From Neorhizobium alkalisoli (GTDB lineage: Bacteria; Pseudomonadota; Alphaproteobacteria; Rhizobiales; Rhizobiaceae): a DNA stretch of 64,000 bases. The DNA lies in assembly GCF_007829835.1 (NCBI RefSeq), contig NZ_VIWP01000001.1, forward strand, positions 1-64,000. The letters run 5' to 3'. This document shows positions 52,939 through 61,628 of this stretch, piece by piece. The notes below the pieces were generated by a model. The model was not told the origin of the DNA and made no database searches. It saw nothing but the letters and a program-made list of their open reading frames with translations. Numbering within the stretch: position 1 is the stretch's first letter; each line of letters starts with the position of its first letter. The translations under genes were made by a program, and so were the position numbers.

Positions 52939-53958
52939 ATGAACAAGTGCGCTCTCTCGGTTGTCGTTCCCTGCTTTAACGAAGAAGCCGTCCTGGAGGA
53001 ATTTTCCGGGCGGATGGCGAGAGCCTGCGCTGCCGTCACCAGCGATTATGAGATCATTGTCGTTGACGACGGATCGTCCGACAGCACCTGGTCGATCATC
53101 GAGAAACTGACGGATGGCGATCCCCGCTTCGTCGGTGTCCGGCTCTTCCGCAATCACGGCCACCAGCTGGCGGTGACCGCCGGATTATCGATGACGCGAG
53201 GCGAGCGCGTCCTGCTGATCGACGCGGATCTGCAGGATCCCCCGGAACTGCTGCCGGCCATGGTGAATGTCCTCGATCAGGGGCATGACGTCGTCTATGG
53301 CAAGCGCATTGCGCGCATGGGCGAAACGCCATTCAAACGCTTCACCGCGTCATCCTTTTACCGGCTCCTCAATCGGCTTTCCTCCGTTCCGATCCCGGAG
53401 GATACCGGCGATTTCCGGCTGATGACACGGCAGGTCGTCGATATTCTGAACAGCATGCCGGAACGCCATCGTTTCATTCGCGGCATGGTCAGCTGGATCG
53501 GTGGACGGCAGGTTGCCTTTCCTTATGCGCGGGACGCACGTTATGCCGGCACGACAAAATATCCACTGCGCAAGATGGTTGCGCTAGCGCTTGATGCTGT
53601 GACGAGCTTTTCGACCAAACCACTTCGTGCCGCGGTCTGGCTCGGTCTCCTATCGTCGATGTTTGCGTTTTCCATCCTTCTCTACGCCATCGTCCAATGG
53701 GCAGCCGGCAATGTCGTTCCGGGGTGGGCAAGCTCGGTGGCCACGATCTCGTTTTTCTCTGGCACACAGCTTTTCGTCATGGGCGTGTTTGGCGAATATC
53801 TCGGCCGCGTCGTGCAGGAGATCAAAGGCCGCCCCTTGTTCACGATTGGGGAAATTCGGCAGCAGCAAGCGGCTGCAGGTCGCATAGACGATGTGCACGG
53901 TCTTCAGGCGTCGCTGGAGAAACGCCACCGCCCTGAAAAGAGTGCATCCGCCCCATGA
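52939..53958 (+). CDS. GT2 glycosyltransferase, GtrB/DPMS-like membrane enzyme
   Basis: The 339-residue enzyme has the GT2 fold (LSVVVPCFNEEAVLEE, VDDGSSDSTW, LIDADLQDPPEL) and two C-terminal helices, as in bactoprenol glucosyltransferases GtrB and dolichol phosphate mannose synthases. It should load a sugar onto undecaprenyl phosphate. Its stop overlaps the start of a large membrane protein (ATGA at 53955), so the two are likely a donor/transferase pair. Confidence 0.9.
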   Translation: MNKCALSVVVPCFNEEAVLEEFSGRMARACAAVTSDYEIIVVDDGSSDSTWSIIEKLTDGDPRFVGVRLFRNHGHQLAVTAGLSMTRGERVLLIDADLQDPPELLPAMVNVLDQGHDVVYGKRIARMGETPFKRFTASSFYRLLNRLSSVPIPEDTGDFRLMTRQVVDILNSMPERHRFIRGMVSWIGGRQVAFPYARDARYAGTTKYPLRKMVALALDAVTSFSTKPLRAAVWLGLLSSMFAFSILLYAIVQWAAGNVVPGWASSVATISFFSGTQLFVMGVFGEYLGRVVQEIKGRPLFTIGEIRQQQAAAGRIDDVHGLQASLEKRHRPEKSASAP

Positions 53959-55613
53959 ACGCAGTGAAGTCGGACTTGACCGAAGACGAGCAGGCGAACC
54001 TCGTTGCCCCGAATCAAGCCGATTGCCGGCGCGAAAGCCTGCGGGCTGTCGCTTTTATCGTTCTCGCGGCGCTTATCTCGCTCATACCGGTGCTATCGGT
54101 ACGTTTCCCGCCGATGACCGACTATGCCAACCATTATGTCCGGTTATGGCTTCTGACCGGTGGCATCAACCGGCCACATATGGCCGATTTTTACCAGATC
54201 GACTGGAACGTCGCCTGGACAAATATCGCCATCGATCTGATGGCGTTTGTGCTCGGCAAGGTGGCAGGTATTGGCATTATCGGACCGCTGATGCTTGGTC
54301 TTGCCTTGCTGCTGCCTTCGCTTGGCGTTGCGCTGCTCAACCGCAAGCTTTTCGGCGGCTTCCATTGGTGGCAGGTTCTTTGTTTTGTTCTCGCCTGGAA
54401 TTCAGTCTTCCTTTTCGGCTTCCTCAGCTTCTCGATCAGTCTCGGGCTCGCGCTGATCTTCGCTTATGCCGACGAGCATCTGAAATCGAGAAATCCGGCG
54501 CTCGTTTTTGGCGTGCGCGCAGTCCTGTCCGCCATCCTGCTCGTTGCTCACCCCTTTGGTTTGCTGTTTTACACAGCCCTGCTTGCCGCGCTCGCGTTCG
54601 GACCATCGATTGCGCCCTTACGGCAGCGAAAGATGTTTTTCGCCGCGGTCTTGCGGGTTTTGGTCGCCGTCGCTCCGGTCTTTCTTCCCCTGGTCATATT
54701 CCTGTTGTTTGGCCCCTCATTGCCCGGCCAGAAAAACGTCTCCCTGTTCGAAAGCATGTATTGGGACAATCCGTCCCTCATCCGCTCTTTCATGATGCTG
54801 CTGACGTATTTCAGGACTTATGACATTCGCATCGACATGATCTACCTGTTGCTGCTGCTCGTTGTGGTTCGCGAAACCATCCGGCGAAATCTCATGCGCC
54901 TCCATTGGGGCCTCATCCTCGCTTCGATCGTTTTGGGCCTGCTATCCCTGGTCATGCCGACTCAGGTCTTTGACACCGGCGGTATCGACGTCCGTTTGCC
55001 CTGCATGATGGCCCTTGCGGCTGCTGCTGGTCTTCGGCCGGATGTGAGGGGACGGCTGCAGCTCATCATCTTGCCGGTCGTTTTTCTCGTCGTCGCCTCT
55101 CGCACCGCCTTCATCGAATATGTCTGGCTGCAGCGGTCTGCGGATGTCGCCTCCGTCGAGAGGGTCCTTGATCACGTAGAGCCGGGTGCAGCCATATTGC
55201 CAGCGCAAACTTCACTCGATACGGCTGAGTTTCAGAAGATGCCAGTCGGCCGGTCGGTCGGCGGCATGTTCCCGAGCTTCCTGCATTATCCTGCGCTTGC
55301 AAGTCTGGAGCGGGATGCGTTCATGCCATATCTGTTTACCGCCGCAGGCAAGCAGCCATTGCGGGTGCGTGAACCGTGGCGCGCTATTTCCGTACCGGAA
55401 GGTGCACCTGTTCCAAGCCGATTGCTCGATATGGATGTCGCTGACTATCTTCCTTACATGGCCGACTGGAAAAACCGGTTCGATTATATCCTGCTTTTGA
55501 ATGCCGATATGGAAAGCTCCTCTTATCCCATGCCGACATTCGACACGGTCCATATCGTCGCAGACGAAGGCTTCGCCCGCCTTTATCGGATTGATCATGA
55601 TGCTTCTCATTAA
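53955..55613 (+). CDS. Large polytopic membrane protein, possible GT-C glycosyltransferase
   Basis: The 552-residue protein has about ten hydrophobic segments and a C-terminal soluble part (about 430-552). The N-terminal loop after the first helix contains VRFPPMTDYANHYVRLWLLT, whose acidic residue is of the type seen in GT-C enzymes that use lipid-linked sugars. It is translationally coupled to the GT2 gene, which fits a transferase using the lipid-linked sugar that gene makes. The family is not certain. Confidence 0.6.
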   Translation: MNAVKSDLTEDEQANLVAPNQADCRRESLRAVAFIVLAALISLIPVLSVRFPPMTDYANHYVRLWLLTGGINRPHMADFYQIDWNVAWTNIAIDLMAFVLGKVAGIGIIGPLMLGLALLLPSLGVALLNRKLFGGFHWWQVLCFVLAWNSVFLFGFLSFSISLGLALIFAYADEHLKSRNPALVFGVRAVLSAILLVAHPFGLLFYTALLAALAFGPSIAPLRQRKMFFAAVLRVLVAVAPVFLPLVIFLLFGPSLPGQKNVSLFESMYWDNPSLIRSFMMLLTYFRTYDIRIDMIYLLLLLVVVRETIRRNLMRLHWGLILASIVLGLLSLVMPTQVFDTGGIDVRLPCMMALAAAAGLRPDVRGRLQLIILPVVFLVVASRTAFIEYVWLQRSADVASVERVLDHVEPGAAILPAQTSLDTAEFQKMPVGRSVGGMFPSFLHYPALASLERDAFMPYLFTAAGKQPLRVREPWRAISVPEGAPVPSRLLDMDVADYLPYMADWKNRFDYILLLNADMESSSYPMPTFDTVHIVADEGFARLYRIDHDASH

Positions 55614-55669
55614 AAGGCGCCAGATCGTGCTTTGACGAAGATCAAGACTTGAGCAGATGTGCTCGAAAT

Positions 55670-55710
55670 AAATTTATCAAATGGTCAAAATTTTATCAGG
55701 CGATAAATTT
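55670..55710. promoter_or_regulatory. Inverted repeat before rutA, possible regulatory site
   Basis: AAATTTATC (55670-55678) and GATAAATTT (55702-55710) are exact inverted copies 120 bases before rutA, with a further TTTATCA between them. The compact TTGACCA-type RutR palindrome is not evident, so a different factor may act here. Confidence 0.4.
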
Positions 55711-55828
55711 CGCTCGACCAAACTTCTCTAAGTATCTGATATATATAAGATACATCATCTGGCACGACGCTTGCGTCGATCCATTCAGCGCACGCCTGTC
55801 AAATGTGCAGCATTGAAGGGATCAGGAT

Positions 55829-56920
55829 ATGGAAATCGGAGTTTTCATCCCGATTGGGAACAATGGGTGGCTGCTTTCGGAGAACGCACCGCAATACAAG
55901 CCGAGCTTCGAGCTCAACAAGGAAATTACCCTCAAGGCCGAAAAATACGGCTTTGATTTCGCGCTCTCGATGATCAAGCTGCGCGGTTTCGGCGGCAAGA
56001 CGGAATTTTGGGATTACAATCTCGAATCTTTCACGCTGATGGCCGGTCTTGCCGCCGTCACCTCGAAGATAAAACTGTTCGGCACGGCCGCGACGCTGGT
56101 CATGCCGCCGGCCATCGTCGCGCGCATGGCAACCACGATCGACAGCATTTCCGGTGGCCGTTTCGGCGTCAATCTCATCACAGGCTGGCAGCGCCCCGAA
56201 TATAGTCAGATGGGGCTGTGGCCGGGCGACGATTATTTCGGCGATCGCTACCAGTATCTCGATGAATACACGACGGTGCTGAAGGAGCTGCTCACTTTCG
56301 GTCAGTCGGATTTTAAGGGCCAGTTCTTCCAAATGGAGGATTGCCAGATGAAGCCGGTGCCGGAAGGTCCGGTCAAGATGATCTGCGCCGGCTCTTCCGA
56401 CAAGGGAATGGCATTTTCTGCCAAGTTCGCGGATTACAGCTTTTGCTTCGGTGTCGGTGTCAACACGCCGACCGCTTTCGCAAAGACCAATGAGCGCCTG
56501 CTGGCCGCAACCGAAAAGACAGGACGCGACGTTCGTTCCTTCGTGCTGACGATGATCATTGCCGAGGAAAAATCCGAGGATGCCTGGGCGAAATGGGAGC
56601 ATTACAAGGCCGGCGCCGACCAGGATGCGATCAAGTGGCTCGGGTTGCAGAGCGCGGTCGATACCAAATCCGGCGCCGATACCAATGTCCGCCACATGTC
56701 CAACCCGGTTTCGGCGGTCAATATCAACATGGGCACGCTGATCGGCTCCTATGAGGAAGTGGCGGCCATGCTGGACGAAATGTCCGAAGTACCCGGCACC
56801 GGCGGCGCCATGCTGACCTTCGACGACTTTGTTGAAGGTGTCGAAAAGTTCGGCAAATATATCCAACCATTGATGAAATGCCGGCAGCATGTCCTGCCGC
56901 TTCTGGAGGCCGCCGAATGA
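55829..56920 (+). CDS. rutA: Pyrimidine monooxygenase RutA
   Basis: The 363-residue flavin-dependent LLM-class enzyme opens the uracil or thymine ring, giving ureidoacrylate. It matches RutA throughout ([60 protein letters not shown]). It needs FMNH2 from a reductase, usually RutF. It is first in the operon and overlaps rutB by four bases. Confidence 0.95.
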   Translation: MEIGVFIPIGNNGWLLSENAPQYKPSFELNKEITLKAEKYGFDFALSMIKLRGFGGKTEFWDYNLESFTLMAGLAAVTSKIKLFGTAATLVMPPAIVARMATTIDSISGGRFGVNLITGWQRPEYSQMGLWPGDDYFGDRYQYLDEYTTVLKELLTFGQSDFKGQFFQMEDCQMKPVPEGPVKMICAGSSDKGMAFSAKFADYSFCFGVGVNTPTAFAKTNERLLAATEKTGRDVRSFVLTMIIAEEKSEDAWAKWEHYKAGADQDAIKWLGLQSAVDTKSGADTNVRHMSNPVSAVNINMGTLIGSYEEVAAMLDEMSEVPGTGGAMLTFDDFVEGVEKFGKYIQPLMKCRQHVLPLLEAAE

Positions 56921-57648
56921 GCACTGTCGCAGGATACCAGATGCCGGTTGGCAAGTCGGAAAGCGTCACGCTTCCGGCCCGTCCGGAGCCGATCACGCTC
57001 AAGCCATCGGAAACCGCCATCGTCGTGGTCGACATGCAGAATGCCTATTCGACCGAGGGCGGTTATGTCGATCTTGCCGGGTTCGACATTTCCGGCGCCA
57101 AGGGCACGATCGCCAATATCAAGAAGACGCTGGAGACGGCCCGCGCCAATGGCGTACAGGTGATCTATTTCCAGAACGGCTGGGACAAGGATTATATCGA
57201 GGCCGGTGGCCCCGGCTCGCCCAATTGGCACAAGTCGAATGCGCTGAAGCATATGCGGGCCAATCCCGAGCTTCAGGGCCAGCTTCTCGCCAAGGGTGGC
57301 TGGGACTATGCGATTGTCGACGAGTTGCAGCCGCAGCCGGGCGACATTCTGGTCCCTAAGACGCGTTATAGCGGGTTCTTCAATACCAATATGGACAGCG
57401 TCCTGCGCGCCCGCGGTATCCGCAATCTGGTGTTTGTCGGCATCGCCACCAATGTCTGCGTTGAAAGCTCGCTGCGCGATGCCTTCCACCTCGAATATTT
57501 CGGCGTGATGCTGGAGGATGCGACCCATCATCTGGGGCCTGACTTCATCCAGCAGGCGACCGTCTACAATGTGGAAAAATTCTTCGGCTGGGTCGCGACC
57601 GTCAATGATTTCTGTGGCGTGATCAGCCAGGCGGCTCCGGCGGCCTGA
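56917..57648 (+). CDS. rutB: Ureidoacrylate amidohydrolase RutB
   Basis: The 243-residue isochorismatase-like hydrolase turns the RutA product into aminoacrylate, carbon dioxide and ammonia. Its catalytic set is Asp in VVVDMQNAY, Lys in PKTRYSGF and Cys in [11 protein letters not shown]. The start overlaps the rutA stop. Confidence 0.95.
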   Translation: MSTVAGYQMPVGKSESVTLPARPEPITLKPSETAIVVVDMQNAYSTEGGYVDLAGFDISGAKGTIANIKKTLETARANGVQVIYFQNGWDKDYIEAGGPGSPNWHKSNALKHMRANPELQGQLLAKGGWDYAIVDELQPQPGDILVPKTRYSGFFNTNMDSVLRARGIRNLVFVGIATNVCVESSLRDAFHLEYFGVMLEDATHHLGPDFIQQATVYNVEKFFGWVATVNDFCGVISQAAPAA

Positions 57649-57677
57649 GCATCGTTTTATCAAGGAGAGGAAACCGA

Positions 57678-58064
57678 ATGCCCAAGTCCATTATCGTTCC
57701 CGAAGGCACACAGAAGCCGATCGCCCCTTATTCGCCCGGCACACTTGCCGATGGTGTCGTTTATGTTTCCGGCACGCTGCCGTTCGACAAGAACAACGAT
57801 GTCGTTCATGTCGGTGATGCCGGCGCTCAAACAAGGCATGTGCTCGAAGTCATCAAGTCGGTCATCGAGACGGCCGGCGGCACGATGGAAGATGTCACGA
57901 TGAACCACATCTTCATCACCGACTGGGCCAATTACCAGGCAGTCAACAAGGTCTATGCCGAATATTTCCCGGGCGACAAGCCGGCGCGTTATTGCATCCA
58001 GTGCGGTCTGGTCAAGCCGGATGCGCTGGTCGAGATCGCTACCGTCGCACATATCGGCAAATAG
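57678..58064 (+). CDS. rutC: RutC, YjgF/RidA-family aminoacrylate deaminase
   Basis: The 128-residue RidA-family protein ([20 protein letters not shown], then [16 protein letters not shown]) helps hydrolyse aminoacrylate to malonic semialdehyde. It lies between rutB and rutD in the usual order. Confidence 0.93.
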   Translation: MPKSIIVPEGTQKPIAPYSPGTLADGVVYVSGTLPFDKNNDVVHVGDAGAQTRHVLEVIKSVIETAGGTMEDVTMNHIFITDWANYQAVNKVYAEYFPGDKPARYCIQCGLVKPDALVEIATVAHIGK

Positions 58065-58067
58065 TCC

Positions 58068-58838
58068 GTGCTGTATCATCAGGTTCACGGGGCGTCCGAC
58101 GCCCCGACCATCATCCTGTCATCGGGTCTCGGCGGCAGTCATGCCTATTGGGCGCCGCAGATCGAGGCGCTTTCCCGTCGTTTCCGTGTCGTCACCTATG
58201 ATCAGTTCGGCACGGGGCGGTCGCCAGGCGAAGTTCCCGAGAATGGCGGTATCGCTGCGATGGCCGATGATGTCATCGCACTTGCGGAAGAACTCGGCAT
58301 CGAGAGTTTCAGCCTGATGGGGCATGCGCTAGGCGGGTTGATTGGCCTCGATCTCGCGGCCCGTCGACCGGAACTCATCGAAAATCTGGTTCTCATCAAT
58401 GCCTGGGGCAAGGCCGATCCGCATTCCGGTCGGTGTTTCGACGTTCGCATCGAGCTTCTGAAAAAGTCCGGCGTTCCGGCTTTCGTCAAGGCACAGCCGC
58501 TTTTCCTGTATCCGGCTGTGTGGATGTCGGAAAATGCGGCCCGGATGGATGCCGAGGAAGCCCATGCAGCGGCCCATTTCCAGGGCGAGCAGAATATCTT
58601 GCGGCGCATCGCCGCGCTGCGCGCTTTTGATATCGAGGCACGCTTGTCTGAGATCACCCATCCGACGCTTCTGGTCGCGACGAAGGATGATCTTCTGGTT
58701 CCCTTCACGCGCTCGGTAATGCTTGCCGGACAGATGCCGAATGCCGAACTCTGCCTGATGGAATTTGGCGCCCATGCAGTGAATGTGGTCGACCCTGCCG
58801 GCTTTAACCGCGCAATGATGGCTTTCCTGGCGCCGTAG
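58068..58838 (+). CDS. rutD: RutD alpha/beta hydrolase
   Basis: The 256-residue hydrolase starts at a GTG three bases after the rutC stop. The nucleophile elbow reads LMGHALGGLIG, with Ala at the usual Ser position; RutD proteins frequently show such a change. The C-terminal His is in FGAHAVNVVDP. RutD is thought to speed release of carbamate or aminoacrylate products. It is the last gene; rutE and rutF do not follow. Confidence 0.9.
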   Translation: MLYHQVHGASDAPTIILSSGLGGSHAYWAPQIEALSRRFRVVTYDQFGTGRSPGEVPENGGIAAMADDVIALAEELGIESFSLMGHALGGLIGLDLAARRPELIENLVLINAWGKADPHSGRCFDVRIELLKKSGVPAFVKAQPLFLYPAVWMSENAARMDAEEAHAAAHFQGEQNILRRIAALRAFDIEARLSEITHPTLLVATKDDLLVPFTRSVMLAGQMPNAELCLMEFGAHAVNVVDPAGFNRAMMAFLAP

Positions 58839-58879
58839 CGTCAATCGACATTTCACCAATCCGGTATTCGTCCAAAATC

Positions 58880-58920
58880 CTCCCCCTGGAAATCTCCTCG
58901 ATTTCCGGGGGGATGCTTTT
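58880..58920 (+). terminator. Rho-independent terminator after rutD
   Basis: A stem with CCCCCTGGAAATC pairs with GATTTCCGGGGG (one bulged T) around TCCTC, followed by TTTT at 58917-58920. It closes the rutABCD operon. Confidence 0.8.
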
Positions 58921-59054
58921 CTGCGTCCGGTCTGACACGGAAGGTTAAGAAAATTCCTGCCATTGTTAAAAAATGCATATTTACTAAAATACAACCTTGT
59001 CTGGATGGAATCTCTTAAATTTCGTGTGTCAGGGTGAAACGCAAAGGAGCAGTC

Positions 59055-60302
59055 ATGAGGATCGCTTCAAACAGACGCCGCGTTTCTGCGGCTTCGCCAA
59101 ATGTAGAGACAAGCTCCATGCCCCTGGAAATTGTGCAGATTATCCAAGAGTTTAGTACTGTCGGTGGAGCTGAGAACGTATCGTGGGAGCTGGCCCGTGC
59201 ATTCGAGCGCCTGGGTATTTCCAATCTAGTTCTGACCTCTCGCTCTGCGGCAGCGCCAGATGCCAAGAACGTACGCCTGGTCATACCCTTCACGTCTTCG
59301 ATCCCGACGCGGGGACCTTTGCGGTATATCGGTCGCCTGCTGGTCGTTCCACTGTTTACCTTCGTTGCCACTTTCACGCTTCGGCACTATCGAAACGCGG
59401 TTGCAATCAGCCATGGCGATACGCTGGCGGGCGACATTCTCGTCGTTCATGCCGTGAATATCGAGAACCTGCATGAGAAGCGTCGGGCCGGCGAATGGAT
59501 GTGGCGGTTCAATCCGCTGCATCTATGGGTTTCGCTACGCGATCATTTCATGATTGGTGGCCTGCGATATCGCCGCTATGTCGCGGTCTCGCCGCGTGTC
59601 GCTGGCGAACTCAAGCATCATTACAACGTGCCTGCCGATCGTATCCAGGTCATTCCCAACGGTATCGACGTCGAGCGCTTCAAGCCGGATCAGGCTGCGC
59701 GCCGTACGGCCCGGGCGCGTTTTGGAATTCCGCCGGATGCGCAGCTGCTTCTGTTCGTCGGGCATGAATTCGATCGCAAGGGCCTTGCCCATATCATCGG
59801 CGCGATGGAGCGGCTCGGACCGGAATACTGGCTTCTGGTCGTCGGGGCCGGCGATGAAGGCCGCTATAAGCGTATGGTAAGTCAGCTGCGTGGCCGGGTT
59901 GTCTTTGCTGGCGAGCAGCGCGGGCTTGAAAGCATCTATCCGGCAGCCGATGCCTTCGTCCTGCCGACGGCCTACGAGACCTTCTCACTGGTCTGCATGG
60001 AGGCCATGGCCTGTGCGGTCCCTGTCTTCGCCACCCGCGTCGGCGGCATCGAGGATTATCTGGTGGATGGCCATAACGGCTTTTCCATCGAGCGAGACCC
60101 GAACGATGTCGCCGCCAAGCTTGCCCAGGCCTTTCAGGACAAGGAAGGCCTCAAGCAACTTGCAAAAGGCGCTTACGAAACGGCGCTCGGCTACCGATGG
60201 GATGCGATCGCAACCCAGTATGTAGCGCTGGTCGAGCAGGTCGATCGCGAGAAGAAAGCCAGTACCAGAAGTACAGGTCCAGGAATGGTTAAGGTTGTAT
60301 AA
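59055..60302 (+). CDS. GT4 glycosyltransferase, exopolysaccharide cluster
   Basis: The roughly 415-residue enzyme has the GT-B fold: a GGAENVSWELARAFERLGI start, donor-site blocks VIPNGIDVERFKP and FVGHEFDRKGLAHIIGAME, and the EX7E motif in ETFSLVCMEAMACAVPV. It transfers a sugar from a nucleotide donor at the inner membrane. I chose the ATG at 59055 because AAAGGAG lies before it; an in-frame GTG is at 59034. It begins a run of polysaccharide genes. Confidence 0.88.
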   Translation: MRIASNRRRVSAASPNVETSSMPLEIVQIIQEFSTVGGAENVSWELARAFERLGISNLVLTSRSAAAPDAKNVRLVIPFTSSIPTRGPLRYIGRLLVVPLFTFVATFTLRHYRNAVAISHGDTLAGDILVVHAVNIENLHEKRRAGEWMWRFNPLHLWVSLRDHFMIGGLRYRRYVAVSPRVAGELKHHYNVPADRIQVIPNGIDVERFKPDQAARRTARARFGIPPDAQLLLFVGHEFDRKGLAHIIGAMERLGPEYWLLVVGAGDEGRYKRMVSQLRGRVVFAGEQRGLESIYPAADAFVLPTAYETFSLVCMEAMACAVPVFATRVGGIEDYLVDGHNGFSIERDPNDVAAKLAQAFQDKEGLKQLAKGAYETALGYRWDAIATQYVALVEQVDREKKASTRSTGPGMVKVV

Positions 60303-60356
60303 ATTCAAGATGGCCAAGCCAAGTTTCTCGGTATCCGGAAGTTTGGCCTGAGGCTG

Positions 60357-60411
60357 CAGGTGTTAACTAAGTAAATGAAATTTACTACTTTGTTAACAAA
60401 CATAACACCTG
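60357..60411. promoter_or_regulatory. Nested inverted repeats before the second GT4 gene
   Basis: The outer arms CAGGTGTTA (60357-60365) and TAACACCTG (60403-60411) enclose the inner palindrome AGTAAAT-GAA-ATTTACT (60370-60386). It lies in an AT-rich spot between two glycosyltransferase genes. It may be an operator or an RNA hairpin. Confidence 0.5.
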
Positions 60412-60457
60412 ACAGGTCTATATGGATCTGTTCCGGCACGTAAGTGAGGACCGGCGA

Positions 60458-61621
60458 ATGCGCGTCGCGATAGTACATGATTGGCTCTATGTGGTCGGGG
60501 GCGCGGAGCGCGTCCTCAAGGAGATAATCCATTGCTATCCGGAAGCCGATATCTATGCCCTGTTCGATTTCCTGACGCCCGAGGATCGCGCCAAGGTCGG
60601 CATCCGGGAAACCAAAACGAGTTTCCTTCAGCGTTTGCCCTTCGTCCGCCGCTGGCACCGTGCGTTTCTTCCATTGATGCCGATCGCCATCGAGCAGCTC
60701 GATCTGTCGGAATATGATCTCGTTATTTCCAGCAGCTATGCGGTTGCCAAGGGCGTCCTCACCGGGCCGAACCAGATCCATATCGCCTATGTGCATTCGC
60801 CGATGCGTTATGCCTGGGATCTGCAGCACACCTATCTGGCCGAGACGGGCAATACGCGTGGCGTCAAAAGCATGCTGATGCGCTATATCCTGCACAAGAT
60901 GCGGCTCTGGGACACGCGCACGGCCAATGGGCCGGATGTCATCGTTGCCAACTCGCATTTCATCTCGCGCCGTATCCGCAAGGTTTATGGTCGGGCGGCG
61001 AAGGTCATCTATCCGCCGGTCCAGCTTTCGACACGTGACATAAAGCCCGCCAACCGGTCGCATTTCCTCGCGGCAAGCCGGCTCGTGCCCTACAAGAATA
61101 TCGAGGCGATCGTTCGCGCCTTTGAAAAGCTTCCGGACCAGAAGCTGATCGTTGCCGGCCACGGGCCGCAGGCCGCGCATCTGAAGTCGATCGCCGGCCC
61201 GAACGTCACCTTTGCCGGCTTCGTCAAGGATGACGAGCTGCGTAGCCTGATGGCCTCGGCGCGTGCCTTCGTTTTTGCCGCCGAAGAGGATTTCGGCATC
61301 GTTCCCGTCGAAGCGCAGTCGGAAGGGACGCCGGTCCTGGCGCTTCGCAAGGGCGGCTCGCTGGAGACCGTCATCGAGAAGAAGACAGGCCTCTTTTTCG
61401 ATGCGCCGGAGCCCGATCGGATCGCAGCGACGGTGCGGGCCTTCATCGAAACCGAGACGGAATTTTCGGCAGAGACCTGCCGCACCCATGCATCGCGCTT
61501 CGCACCGGAGCGTTTTCGCCGGGAAATAAAGTCGACGGTCGAGGAGGCGCTGGTCGCTTTCAAGCCGGCTGTCGGACCGCAATTCGAGCAGCCGCAGCAG
61601 CTCTCAGCAAGAAAAAAGTGA
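60458..61621 (+). CDS. GT4 glycosyltransferase, exopolysaccharide cluster
   Basis: The roughly 387-residue enzyme has the GT-B fold: RVAIVHDWLYVVGGAERVLK at the start, HSPMRYAWDLQHTY in the acceptor half, RSHFLAASRLVPYKNIEAIV and the EX7E motif in EEDFGIVPVEAQSEG. I prefer the ATG at 60458, preceded by GTGAGGA, over the ATG at 60422. It lies seven bases before the Wzc-like gene. Confidence 0.9.
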   Translation: MRVAIVHDWLYVVGGAERVLKEIIHCYPEADIYALFDFLTPEDRAKVGIRETKTSFLQRLPFVRRWHRAFLPLMPIAIEQLDLSEYDLVISSSYAVAKGVLTGPNQIHIAYVHSPMRYAWDLQHTYLAETGNTRGVKSMLMRYILHKMRLWDTRTANGPDVIVANSHFISRRIRKVYGRAAKVIYPPVQLSTRDIKPANRSHFLAASRLVPYKNIEAIVRAFEKLPDQKLIVAGHGPQAAHLKSIAGPNVTFAGFVKDDELRSLMASARAFVFAAEEDFGIVPVEAQSEGTPVLALRKGGSLETVIEKKTGLFFDAPEPDRIAATVRAFIETETEFSAETCRTHASRFAPERFRREIKSTVEEALVAFKPAVGPQFEQPQQLSARKK

Positions 61622-61628
61622 GACGCCT

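Noticed and set aside
55670-55760. RutR binding site before rutA
   Set aside because: Only separated TGGTCAA and GACCAAA pieces are present, about 30 bases apart; the compact palindrome is absent.
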